From a virus: DNA of 38,653 bases. The stretch is from positions 1 through 38,653 of the IMG/VR virus record IMGVR_UViG_3300008516_001273. One strand, given 5' to 3'. Under the pieces are notes generated by a model. It was not told the DNA's origin, did no database searches, and was given only the letters and a program-made list of their open reading frames with translations. Of the stretch, positions 25,103 through 32,612 are shown piece after piece; position 1 is the first letter of the stretch, and each line of letters opens with the position of its first letter. A program made the translations under genes and the position numbers.

Positions 25103-25650
25103 TACATATGTATTTTAATCCGGGTGATCTTGAACGTTGGGCAAATGCTTTGAGAAGAGCTGATGCTACAGCAAGATTACAAGCAACAGGAGTACCTCGC
25201 CGGAATGCAATTGAGTATAAATGGAAGCTTGTTAATAACATCACTCAGCAAAGATTTCATATTCTGTTTGCTGTCTATAATGAGGGTTATGAGACCTGGA
25301 AGACTAAGTATTTTGGACACACCAAAAATTGGGTCTTGTTGGGCAACTTACTCAAAAGCATTAAAGCAACAAAAACACGTAAGAGGAGACCTTATACATG
25401 GTTTTCAGGTGTTCGATATAATGCAGGTAGTGTTATTAGGTCGGAGACATCATGGTTTCATCCACCTCATAGTGGAAAGGGTAAAAGGAGAAGAATAAGA
25501 ATCTCCAGGTATGGACGTTATGGAGAGTATGGTAGAGAGGGACAACCGTCTCGACCTGTTTTTGTTCCGACAACAGAAGAGTACGTTAAAGATGGTTGGA
25601 TCAAGGTTGCACATAACGCATTAGGAAAAGTAGCACAGCAATGGCACTAG
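25099..25650 (+). CDS. Tail-completion protein candidate (HK97 gp10-like)
   Basis: 183 residues from the ATG at 25099, which overlaps the previous stop by 4 bases; a longer form from a TTG at 25084 has no support. The N-terminal part (DLERWANALRRADATARLQA) is a helix, followed by a middle rich in basic and aromatic residues. The end SRPVFVPTTEEYVKDGWIKVAHNALGKV matches the closing R-P-F-x-P phrase and helix seen in HK97 gp10-like tail-completion proteins. Such proteins seal the tail end that joins the head. The position two genes before the tail terminator candidate agrees. A long basic loop (KGKRRRIRISRYGRYG) is unusual. Confidence 0.55.
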   Translation: MIHMYFNPGDLERWANALRRADATARLQATGVPRRNAIEYKWKLVNNITQQRFHILFAVYNEGYETWKTKYFGHTKNWVLLGNLLKSIKATKTRKRRPYTWFSGVRYNAGSVIRSETSWFHPPHSGKGKRRRIRISRYGRYGEYGREGQPSRPVFVPTTEEYVKDGWIKVAHNALGKVAQQWH

Positions 25651-25661
25651 AGGAGAGGAAA

Positions 25662-26075
25662 ATGACCACAATCGAAGTTACGAATGATGTTCCTTTAACT
25701 GCACGGCAATTTGTGGAGTTGATCGATGAATTTTATCATAATGCAAAGCTCGAAAAACTCTCCAGATTTAGCATAAAGTGGGGTAGATGGTCAACAAAAA
25801 TGAATGTAGAGCTTAGACAGAGAATTGAGACCAAACGCGATCCAGAGGAGCTTAAACTGAAGCATGTTTTTATCTATTGGACATTAAAATCACAGCTATT
25901 GGAATTGTACTACAGGTATCCTTCCCGTGCTTTCAAGGCAGGGCAAAAACGGAGACTCTTAAAGGAGGCTGCCGATAACAGGGCAATAATATTCAGCGTT
26001 GATGGTTTAAATGTTCCAGAACTTGATAGTCAAAGTGCTATCCAAACGATATTAAGAGGTTTAAACATAGCATGA
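25662..26075 (+). CDS. Unknown connector-region protein
   Basis: 137 residues from the ATG at 25662, which has GAGGAGAGG just upstream; an ATG at 25641 lies inside the previous gene and is less likely. The protein is mostly helical and basic (VELRQRIETKRDPEEL, RAFKAGQKRRLLKEAADN) with a short N-terminal strand. No motif is recognised. It overlaps the next gene by 4 bases and lies between tail-completion and tail-terminator candidates, so a role in tail assembly or connection is reasonable. Confidence 0.5.
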   Translation: MTTIEVTNDVPLTARQFVELIDEFYHNAKLEKLSRFSIKWGRWSTKMNVELRQRIETKRDPEELKLKHVFIYWTLKSQLLELYYRYPSRAFKAGQKRRLLKEAADNRAIIFSVDGLNVPELDSQSAIQTILRGLNIA

Positions 26076-26290
26076 AGATCTTAAAAGTAGAGTCGAAAGA
26101 CATATATGTCACGATAGAGCTATCAGTAGCCCAAATCAAGCATATCCTTGACTTCTTGAATCACTGCATATGTAACTATAATTCAGAAGAAGAGCCGTCT
26201 ATGAAAGAATCTGACGCTTATATGAACGAAACCTTTTTTAAAGAGTTAAATGATTTATATGAGAATATTGAAAGAGGGGGAATTGAATAA
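26072..26290 (+). CDS. Small unknown protein
   Basis: 72 residues, acidic, with one central helix (SVAQIKHILDFLNHCICNY) and a second helix at the end. The start overlaps the previous stop (ATGA) and the stop overlaps the next start by one base, so it is almost certainly translated. No motif is recognised. Confidence 0.5.
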   Translation: MKILKVESKDIYVTIELSVAQIKHILDFLNHCICNYNSEEEPSMKESDAYMNETFFKELNDLYENIERGGIE

Positions 26291-26778
26291 TGGCTTTAAA
26301 TCCTACAGCAAGAGAAGCCAATGTAATTGATTCAATCAAAAAGTATTTTGTGGATAATATATATACGACAGAAGGAATTGCAGTTACATTTGATGATTCT
26401 CTTTCACAACCCAAAGTGCAGGGTTCTCCATCAGAAGTAGATAGATGGGTGGGCATTGAAACTGGAGATCTTGAGCTTGATACTTTATCTGAGTTTTTCC
26501 TCGAAATTTATGTTTGCACTAGAAAGGATAATGAAGGTTTTAGAAACGCTCAATTAAGAGACACGATAATGGGGTATCTTGTTGACAGCGAAGGAACATA
26601 TACCGATGGTATGATGCGAATTCCTTTTTATCGTAGTGTGGCTGGAGGGTTTAGTAATTGGACACTTCTTGGTAATTTACTTATACAAGATGTAATAGAA
26701 TCGGGGAGAATGAAAACACCTGATGAAACAAAATTTAAGGTCTTAACTGTGCGTCTACGATTTGCGAGTAAAGTATGA
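26290..26778 (+). CDS. Tail terminator candidate (gpU-like)
   Basis: 162 residues. It begins with a helix (REANVIDSIKKYFVDNIY) and continues with alternating strands and turns: WVGIETGDLELDTLSEFFLEIYVCTR, then a helix with AQLRDTIMGYLVD, and a last strand FKVLTVRLRFASK. This alpha-beta plan, the size and the place two genes before the tail tube match the tail terminator proteins of siphoviruses, which cap the tail tube at the head end and set its length together with the tape measure. A strong GAGGGGG precedes the start. The family is inferred, not proven. Confidence 0.55.
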   Translation: MALNPTAREANVIDSIKKYFVDNIYTTEGIAVTFDDSLSQPKVQGSPSEVDRWVGIETGDLELDTLSEFFLEIYVCTRKDNEGFRNAQLRDTIMGYLVDSEGTYTDGMMRIPFYRSVAGGFSNWTLLGNLLIQDVIESGRMKTPDETKFKVLTVRLRFASKV

Positions 26779-26993
26779 TGGAAAAGATAGAATCATTTAT
26801 AAGGTGTGAGAAATGTGGTAAGAAACTCATTGCCAGACAGGGTAATGGGATATGGCATTTTCGTTTCGGTAGAAGCGAGGATGGTGGAGAACCTCCTGTT
26901 GATATGAAAATATATGGATCAATAAAGATGAAATGCCTACGCAGATCATGTAGGCATATAAATATTTTAAATCATTTTCCATTCAAAATTTAG
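26775..26993 (+). CDS. Com-like zinc-finger protein
   Basis: 72 residues. The start FIRCEKCGKKLIA with C11 and C14, and the second half IKMKCLRRSCRHINILN with C54 and C59, resemble Com of phage Mu, a small zinc-finger protein that binds the mom mRNA and allows its translation. Differences are an insertion of about 25 residues between the two cysteine pairs and CxxxxC in the second pair. Com-like proteins occur in many phages, often without mom. A gene for a Mom-type DNA modification enzyme is not visible in this window. The coding 3' end contains an 8-bp inverted repeat. The gene overlaps the previous one by 4 bases. Confidence 0.6.
   Translation: MMEKIESFIRCEKCGKKLIARQGNGIWHFRFGRSEDGGEPPVDMKIYGSIKMKCLRRSCRHINILNHFPFKI
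26933..26957 (+). repeat. 8-bp inverted repeat at the end of the Com-like gene
   Basis: ATGCCTAC (26933-26940) and GTAGGCAT (26950-26957) form a perfect stem around a 9-base loop inside the coding 3' end. The run after it is A/T-rich but has no immediate T tract, so it is not a standard terminator. It could act as an RNA structure near the following gap. Confidence 0.5.
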
Positions 26994-27022
26994 TTCCTCA
27001 ATCGGTTTTCCGAGTTCTTCAA

Positions 27023-27052
27023 TTGACACAATCGTCAAAATCCGGCTTTAAT
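27023..27052 (+). promoter_or_regulatory. Candidate promoter before the tail tube gene
   Basis: TTGACA at 27023-27028 is followed after 18 bp by TTTAAT at 27047-27052, one base from the TATAAT consensus. The surrounding DNA is A/T-rich, and the 88-bp gap is the largest in the tail region. A sigma-70-like promoter here could raise expression of the abundant tail tube and downstream tail genes. No start site can be proven from sequence alone. Confidence 0.5.
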
Positions 27053-27081
27053 ATATTATATAGAAAGGAGGTGAAGTATTT

Positions 27082-27678
27082 ATGGCAACAGGACCTTTAA
27101 CAAAAGATACTAGTACAGTTGCATTGGGGTTGGCCCAAATCCAAGTTGGGGATTCATCGGATAATATTGCCGATATTAATCCTGCTCTGAGCTCATCCGA
27201 TTCATTGGGCGCCATGGCCGATACTCGTTTTATGGGTGAAACTGATTTTTTCAGACTTGAATCAGGATATCCGTTGATGGAAGACGACGCTCTTCCGATT
27301 CGGGAGAAGGCTGCCTTAGAGTGCTCTTTTAAGGAAATAATTCCCGTAAACGTGGCTTTAGCTTATGGCTTTGATTTTGGTGAGTCGCCTTATGATGGTA
27401 TGACAGTACATTCTGGTGAAGTTCCCTTAGGAGCAAGGATAGCTCCTGTATTTATGAGAATGGAGGCAGAGTATACCTATCCTAGTGGTACAGATTATAT
27501 GTACATAATCTTTCCACGAGCGCAGGTACTTTCGAGTATCGAGATGAATATGGGTGTGGAAGAAGCCGTTGCTGTGCCCATCACATTTGAAGCTAAAAGA
27601 GCTGATAGTGGTATTACTGATGGGGACGCTGCGTGGGATTCAAAGCCTTTAGGACGGATTTTTTGGAAATCAGATTAA
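27082..27678 (+). CDS. Major tail protein (tail tube)
   Basis: 198 residues, preceded by the near-perfect site AAAGGAGGTGA. The protein is beta-rich, with a long first section (TVALGLAQIQVGDSS, MADTRFMGETDFFRLESGYPLMEDDALPI), a helix-turn KAALECSFKEI, strands around YMYIIFPRAQVLSSIEMNM, and a closing VPITFEAKRAD. This is the usual plan of siphovirus tail tube proteins, and the phrase about image-like strands followed by FEA is common in them. Its neighbours, the terminator upstream and the G/GT chaperones plus tape measure downstream, leave little doubt. Tube rings stack around the tape measure to form the tail. Confidence 0.82.
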   Translation: MATGPLTKDTSTVALGLAQIQVGDSSDNIADINPALSSSDSLGAMADTRFMGETDFFRLESGYPLMEDDALPIREKAALECSFKEIIPVNVALAYGFDFGESPYDGMTVHSGEVPLGARIAPVFMRMEAEYTYPSGTDYMYIIFPRAQVLSSIEMNMGVEEAVAVPITFEAKRADSGITDGDAAWDSKPLGRIFWKSD

Positions 27679-27708
27679 ACATTTAACTAACTTTTAAGGA
27701 GAAGTGAT

Positions 27709-28209
27709 ATGCCGGAAGAAAATTTAAAGATCAATCCTCAAATTACGGAGATCGAAATAGGTGTCCGTAATTTGAGGAAGGTAAAAGTTTATCCTCTATC
27801 TATGGCCGATCAAATGGACATGACTGATCTTATTACAGAAGGTTTGAAATCTTTTGTAGAAGGTGGGGAGACGATGGAGGAGATTGAGGAGATTGAGGTT
27901 ATCGGAACCATTGTAGATTTAATCAAGAATAATCTTGGCAGAATATTACATTTTGTTACTGATGAGGATGGAGATGAATTATTAAAAGAAATCTCCAATG
28001 AGCAATTCACCACGATTGCTAAAAAGGTCTACGAAATTAATTATGAAGGAGCAATAAAAAACGTGCAGGGCCTCTTCGACCAGATCAAGACACAATTTCA
28101 ACCGAAGAGGCCATTACCACCGTCTGTGAACGATATCCAGGATACAGACTCGAACATTTCTACCGACTCTCCTATACTCAAGGAGGAGTCACACGCGACC
28201 AATTCTTGA
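27709..28209 (+). CDS. Tail assembly chaperone G
   Basis: 166 residues between tail tube and tape measure, the fixed place of the lambda G/GT pair. It starts after AAGGAG. The N-terminal part (EIEIGVRNLRKVKVYPLSMADQMDMTDL) and the helices that follow are typical of tail assembly chaperones, which keep the tape measure soluble and recruit tube subunits. The last ~50 residues (from about 118) are the zero-frame tail read only when ribosomes do not shift; they are Pro/Ser/Thr-rich. At codons 117-118 lies a slippery A AAA AAC that allows a -1 shift into the T region. Confidence 0.85.
   Translation: MPEENLKINPQITEIEIGVRNLRKVKVYPLSMADQMDMTDLITEGLKSFVEGGETMEEIEEIEVIGTIVDLIKNNLGRILHFVTDEDGDELLKEISNEQFTTIAKKVYEINYEGAIKNVQGLFDQIKTQFQPKRPLPPSVNDIQDTDSNISTDSPILKEESHATNS
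28056..28112 (+). promoter_or_regulatory. Programmed -1 ribosomal frameshift signal (G to GT)
   Basis: The heptamer A AAA AAC at 28056-28062 is correctly phased to the G frame. After a 6-nt spacer, GGCCTCTTCG (28069-28078) pairs perfectly with CGAAGAGGCC (28103-28112): a 10-bp stem with a 24-nt loop. A purine run AAGGAG at 28046-28051 may add pausing. The -1 frame is open from 28041 to 28451, so a shift yields a continuous GT protein. Lambda and many other tailed phages use such a shift at this gene pair. Confidence 0.92.
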
Positions 28210-28451
28210 CTCTATTTAAGCATACACAGAAAAGAGAACGTGAGAAATGGGAAAGGGAAGCTGCGGTACATGGAATAAAGATTAAAAGAGATGCCCAATC
28301 AGTAAGTGAGACAAAGGTAGAAGATTCCTTTAAATTTGGTTCACCTGAAGATTATGAGAATATGACTCAAGAGAAAAAGGAAGAAATCACCCAAAAGATG
28401 AAGGGAAAACATAGAGCATGGAGAAGCTCCGTGACGAATAAACTTGGGTGA
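28062..28451 (+). CDS. T region of the GT tail chaperone (reached by -1 frameshift)
   Basis: About 129 codons read in the -1 frame after the slippery site, added to the first 118 residues of G to give a GT protein of about 247 residues. No good independent start exists: the TTG at 28206 has no ribosome binding site at proper distance. The sequence after the shift (ITTVCERYPGYRLEHFYRLSY, then TRDQFLTLFKHTQKREREKWE) resembles T regions, which bind the tube subunit while G binds the tape measure. The C-terminal ~40 residues carry the module FKFG-x-P-x-DY-x-NM...TQ-x-M...H...W shared with the N-terminus of the methyltransferase at 22303. The stop overlaps the earliest possible tape-measure start. 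Confidence 0.88.
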   Translation, partial: RAGPLRPDQDTISTEEAITTVCERYPGYRLEHFYRLSYTQGGVTRDQFLTLFKHTQKREREKWEREAAVHGIKIKRDAQSVSETKVEDSFKFGSPEDYENMTQEKKEEITQKMKGKHRAWRSSVTNKLG

Positions 28452-28465
28452 TGGGGAGAACTAAA

Positions 28466-31400
28466 ATGGGGGAGCAAGACAAAACATTATCATTAGGAAC
28501 CATTTTTACGGCGAATGAAGCCCAGTTCCTTGCCGCTACTAAAAGAATGAGGACTGCTCTTGGCGGTGTGAATACCGCTATGGGCAATGTGGCAAAAGAT
28601 ACTACAAAGTCCGGTAAGAAGGCCGCAGAAGGATTACATCCTCTAAATAAACAAATCAGTAAAGTTCATGGAGGTTTAAACCGCCTCAGAGCGGCGGCAA
28701 AAGTTACTGCTGCTTATGGATTAGCTGCAACAGCGATTTTTGGTCTCACAAATGCATTGCGAAGTGGTGCTGAAGAGATTGTAAATTTTGACCAGGCTTT
28801 AAGGAATATTGAGGCCATTACTGGAGCAACTTCGGCAGAGATCGCCTTAATGGATGATATCATGCGCCATGTTGCGGAGACCACAAAATTCTCCACAACT
28901 GAAATTGCAGAAGGCATGGTGCTTTTAGGTCAAGCTGGTTTTAGTGCTGGAGAATCAATTTCCGCCATTCAAGCTGCCGCTGATCTTGCCGCTGGAACTT
29001 TAACAGACCTTGCTACTACCACCGATTTACTTACCTCAACTGTACGTGCTTTTGGACTACAGGCCATTGAGGCAAGTCGTGTTGCTGATGTCATGGCTAA
29101 TGCCATCAATAAATCCAAATTAACAGTCGATAAAATTCGGACTTCATTTAACTATGTTGGCGCTGCTGCCGCTCAGGTAGGATTGACTTTAGAACAAACC
29201 GCCGCTTCTATGGCCTTGCTTGCTAATAATGGTTTACGAGCGAGTACGATTGGTACTGGCTTTAGGCAAGTATTGTCTCGTATGATTGCTCCAAATCGGA
29301 AACTTGCTGAGACTTTTGAAGAACACGGTATTGAATTAGATAGTATCAATCCAAAAGTCCAAGGCTATGAAAAAGCCATGCTAAATTTGACAAAAGTTAT
29401 TACTAAGGCTGATGGTGTTACAGTTGATATGACCAAGGCTTTTAGACTTTTTGGATTGAGAGGTGCTCAAGCTGTTGCCGTTTTGACAAGTGGTTTCCAG
29501 GGGGAGTATTCTCCATTTAGTGTAATGCTCAGAAAAATGTTTGAAGTAGGTGCTGCTGAAAAGATGGCAGCCATACAGGCCAGAGGACTTGCTTTCAAGT
29601 TCAAGAATCTACAAGATAGAGCAAAAACCCTTGCCCTTGCTATAGGTGATGCTGGTGTTGCAGGTGCTTTGAGGTCATTGGTTGATGCATTATCGGCTGC
29701 TGTAACAGGAATGGAGAGATTTGTTAAGTCCTCAGGAGGACAGGTTGCCACCCAAATGACATTACTCACAACATTACTCCTTGGTGTTGGTAGTGCTTTA
29801 ACAATTTTATATAAAGCATTGGCTTTTATCGTGATTGGTATAAATAAATGGGTATTGGCGCTTCATCCTACAACACGACTTCTTATGGTAATTGGTGCCG
29901 CAATTTCAGCAATTGCAACCACATTTAATTTCTATAATAAGGCCCTTGAAAGGAATATCAAAGCCAATGAAAAAAGGCAGCAACAGCTTATTATGGAGAA
30001 AGGCTCTTTAATGGCGTATAAAGGGGCGCTTGAAAGCATTATAGAGACTGTTGATAAGACTGATGAGGTATCTGTTGAACATTCTGCCATATTACAAAGA
30101 CTTGCTCATGATCATGAGGATCTTGCAGGTGTTGTTCGGGAATCTGCTGATGATTATAGCAAATTTGGTGATGTTGTGTCTGTGGTAACTGAAAAAATGT
30201 TGAGGGGTGAAGAGGAATTTATTTACAAAGCGAGTGAAAGAATATCACAATATACTGAACAAATAAGAAAACAAGTTAATGTAATACGATCAGCCCAGGA
30301 ACTATCAGGAGAAAGAAAACCTGAAGAAGAATCATTTTTTAAAAGGATAAAGCATTGGTATGAAGTGTTATTGGGTCCGTTTTGGGGCTTGCCAAAAGAT
30401 CTTGAAGAAGAACAAGAAAAACTAAATGAATTATTAGCAGATGAAATTGAACAAATGGACAAACTTTACCATGCCCTTCTCAGACAAGGTCTTTTGCTTA
30501 AAAAAGATGTTGTTCCAACGATGCGTTTTAGAGTTAAGGAATTGGAACGCCTGGGATTCCTTGAAAATTTGGAGGCCACTGTCCTTTTAGATAAATTAAT
30601 CCCGGCATTAGAAAAGGAAATAGAGGCCAGAAAGAAAGGAAAAAAGGAGAGGGAAGTTGAAAAGGAGGCTAAGGAACTTAAGGAATCAGTTAGATTGAAT
30701 ATACGTTTTCTGTCTTTAATGAGAAGTATGGAGCAAGATAGGGTAAAAGAGATAGAGCTTTCATATAAACGTAGAACGGAGCAGATAAAACAATTCTATG
30801 AAGATGAGGTTAAATTCTATAAGAAGTCATTGGAGATAGAAGATGAGGGAGAGAAAATACAAGAAGCAAAAAGATTGGCCAGTATAAGGAAAAAGGAAGC
30901 AGATGCCCAGAATGAAAGGAAACGACAATATGATCTTGCTAAATTACATCGTGATATAGCTCTTGAGGGATTAAAATTAGAAGAACTTGTTGCTAAGAAA
31001 AAGCTTGAACTACAAAGTCAGGCCGTTGCGGTTGATGATCAGGCAACACAACAAGACATAAAAAATGCCCGCAGAGAATTGGAGATTAAAACAAATCAAG
31101 AGATACTCGATCTGGATAAGACCTTTTTAGAAAGCACTTTGGAACAATTCAAAGAGGACAGTAAGGAGGTTTACGCTGCCAGATTGAGGGTGGCCAGAAC
31201 CGAGGTCAATCTTCAAAAATCAAAGACCAAGGATATTGAAGGTGATCGGGAGGACGAGCGTAAAAATTTGTCTGAACATTATGAATTGGAACTCGCAGAA
31301 GTAGAAAAATATTCAGCGGAATGGTTAAAGATCCGGGAAGAGATGTATGCCGAGGATCTTATAACTATGGGAAAATTAGAAGAGGATAGAAAAAGTCGAT

Positions 31401-32254
31401 TAAAGAAACGTGCAGAAGAGGAAGAAAGAGCATATAAATCGGGCGAGATCTCCGCTGAACAATATTATGCCGTACTTAAAGAGCTTGATGAACAACATGT
31501 TGGAGAGCATGAAGAAAATGTAAGAAAAATGATAGCAATTGATGGAACGTGGTTAGAAAATTTACGTGCCGGAGCAAGGAAATGGACAAGTGAGGCAAAG
31601 ACTTGGGGAGAAACGTGGCAGGAAATAGGAGAAGATGTTGCTGATGTGATAAGTACCAATATCACAAGTGCTTGGTTTGATTTCATTGAGGGATCGAAAA
31701 ACGCCAAAGAGGCTATGGCAGACTTTGCAAGAAGCACCCTTAGATGGTTGGGTGAGATCATTGTAAAGCAGATGATATTAAATGCTCTGCAAGGATCACG
31801 AATAGGCAAATGGCTTGGACTTGGAGGTAAAGCCGCCACAACACCATCAACACTATCAACACCAGCACCTATACCCGCTTTTAGAGAAATTAAACATGGT
31901 GGTGGCATTGTAGGTAAGGGTGTCATAAGTCGTATGCAAATGCCTAAGAGGCTTCATAATGGTGGGATTGCCGATAAAGAAGTTCCAATTATTGCAGAAA
32001 AAGGTGAAGGTGTTTTTACAGAAGAACAGATGAAAGCAATGGGACTTATGGTTAAGGAGGGTCAAAAAGTGAGCATTGTAAATAGCTTTGATGGGGCTCT
32101 TTTCATGGATAGAAGACAGTTAATGGAGGTAGTCACCGATGTCGCCTCACAAATTGCTATGACAGTAACACAACAAACCGCAGCCAATGCGGTTGTAGAG
32201 GCAGTTTCAAATGATCATCCGATTAGGCGTGTGATGCAACAAGGAGGTTACTAA
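28466..32254 (+). CDS. Tail tape measure protein
   Basis: 1262 residues from the ATG at 28466. GTG 28448 and ATG 28451 are in frame upstream, but only 28466 has a ribosome binding site at good spacing (GGGGAG, 7 bases away). The N-terminal core (FDQALRNIEAITGATSAEIALMDD, ETTKFSTTEIAEGMVLLGQAGF, LEQTAASMALLANNGLRAST) is the classic tape-measure domain. Hydrophobic segments at about 428-462 and 468-488 could insert in the host membrane. Residues about 710-1000 are long charged coiled coils. The C-terminus has the usual region near GEIIVKQMILNAL and a Gly-rich end. At about 0.15 nm per residue, the tail would be near 190 nm long. Confidence 0.93.
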   Translation: MGEQDKTLSLGTIFTANEAQFLAATKRMRTALGGVNTAMGNVAKDTTKSGKKAAEGLHPLNKQISKVHGGLNRLRAAAKVTAAYGLAATAIFGLTNALRSGAEEIVNFDQALRNIEAITGATSAEIALMDDIMRHVAETTKFSTTEIAEGMVLLGQAGFSAGESISAIQAAADLAAGTLTDLATTTDLLTSTVRAFGLQAIEASRVADVMANAINKSKLTVDKIRTSFNYVGAAAAQVGLTLEQTAASMALLANNGLRASTIGTGFRQVLSRMIAPNRKLAETFEEHGIELDSINPKVQGYEKAMLNLTKVITKADGVTVDMTKAFRLFGLRGAQAVAVLTSGFQGEYSPFSVMLRKMFEVGAAEKMAAIQARGLAFKFKNLQDRAKTLALAIGDAGVAGALRSLVDALSAAVTGMERFVKSSGGQVATQMTLLTTLLLGVGSALTILYKALAFIVIGINKWVLALHPTTRLLMVIGAAISAIATTFNFYNKALERNIKANEKRQQQLIMEKGSLMAYKGALESIIETVDKTDEVSVEHSAILQRLAHDHEDLAGVVRESADDYSKFGDVVSVVTEKMLRGEEEFIYKASERISQYTEQIRKQVNVIRSAQELSGERKPEEESFFKRIKHWYEVLLGPFWGLPKDLEEEQEKLNELLADEIEQMDKLYHALLRQGLLLKKDVVPTMRFRVKELERLGFLENLEATVLLDKLIPALEKEIEARKKGKKEREVEKEAKELKESVRLNIRFLSLMRSMEQDRVKEIELSYKRRTEQIKQFYEDEVKFYKKSLEIEDEGEKIQEAKRLASIRKKEADAQNERKRQYDLAKLHRDIALEGLKLEELVAKKKLELQSQAVAVDDQATQQDIKNARRELEIKTNQEILDLDKTFLESTLEQFKEDSKEVYAARLRVARTEVNLQKSKTKDIEGDREDERKNLSEHYELELAEVEKYSAEWLKIREEMYAEDLITMGKLEEDRKSRLKKRAEEEERAYKSGEISAEQYYAVLKELDEQHVGEHEENVRKMIAIDGTWLENLRAGARKWTSEAKTWGETWQEIGEDVADVISTNITSAWFDFIEGSKNAKEAMADFARSTLRWLGEIIVKQMILNALQGSRIGKWLGLGGKAATTPSTLSTPAPIPAFREIKHGGGIVGKGVISRMQMPKRLHNGGIADKEVPIIAEKGEGVFTEEQMKAMGLMVKEGQKVSIVNSFDGALFMDRRQLMEVVTDVASQIAMTVTQQTAANAVVEAVSNDHPIRRVMQQGGY

Positions 32255-32611
32255 ATGGCAAATTTCACCTGGACCCCAAAAATAGTAATTCCAAGTAAAC
32301 CAACATATAATATACTCCAAACTTTAACAGAGAGTTTCAAGCGGAGATATTATGAGGTTGATTCCAATGAAGAACAACTTTACACTTTGAAGTTTGGTTG
32401 GATTCAAAAAACCACTGTCACAAACAATAGGGATGCTATCTATGCTCATTATACTGGTAATAAAGGTGAATATAGTAGTTTTTCATGGACAGGTGTTCCT
32501 TCATATATTTCCAATGACGCAGTCACTGTTAGATATGTCGATTATCAAGAAACACCCGATGTGGATGGCAATGTGTGGGAAGTCACCATAGTTTTTAGGA
32601 AGGAGAATTAA
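32255..32611 (+). CDS. Minor tail protein M-like
   Basis: 118 residues; the start abuts the tape-measure stop after AAGGAGG. The sequence begins FTWTPKIVIPSKPTYNIL and contains FKRRYYEVDSNEEQLYTLKFGWI, EYSSFSWTGVP and a final WEVTIVFRKE, the pattern of lambda gpM and related minor tail proteins. M joins the tail tube to the tip at the end of the tape measure. The order tape measure, M, L is as in lambda. Confidence 0.8.
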   Translation: MANFTWTPKIVIPSKPTYNILQTLTESFKRRYYEVDSNEEQLYTLKFGWIQKTTVTNNRDAIYAHYTGNKGEYSSFSWTGVPSYISNDAVTVRYVDYQETPDVDGNVWEVTIVFRKEN

Positions 32612-32612
32612 T

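Noticed and set aside
26933-26990. Rho-independent terminator after the Com-like gene
   Set aside because: The stem lies inside the coding sequence and is not followed by a run of T.
28206-28451. Stand-alone 81-residue gene with a TTG start after the G chaperone gene
   Set aside because: No ribosome binding site at a suitable distance. The frame is open back to 28041 and is entered at a perfect slippery site, so it is the T part of a frameshift product.
31465-31926. 153-codon open frame on the - strand within the tape measure gene
   Set aside because: It is antisense to a strongly supported tape measure gene and has no start signal.
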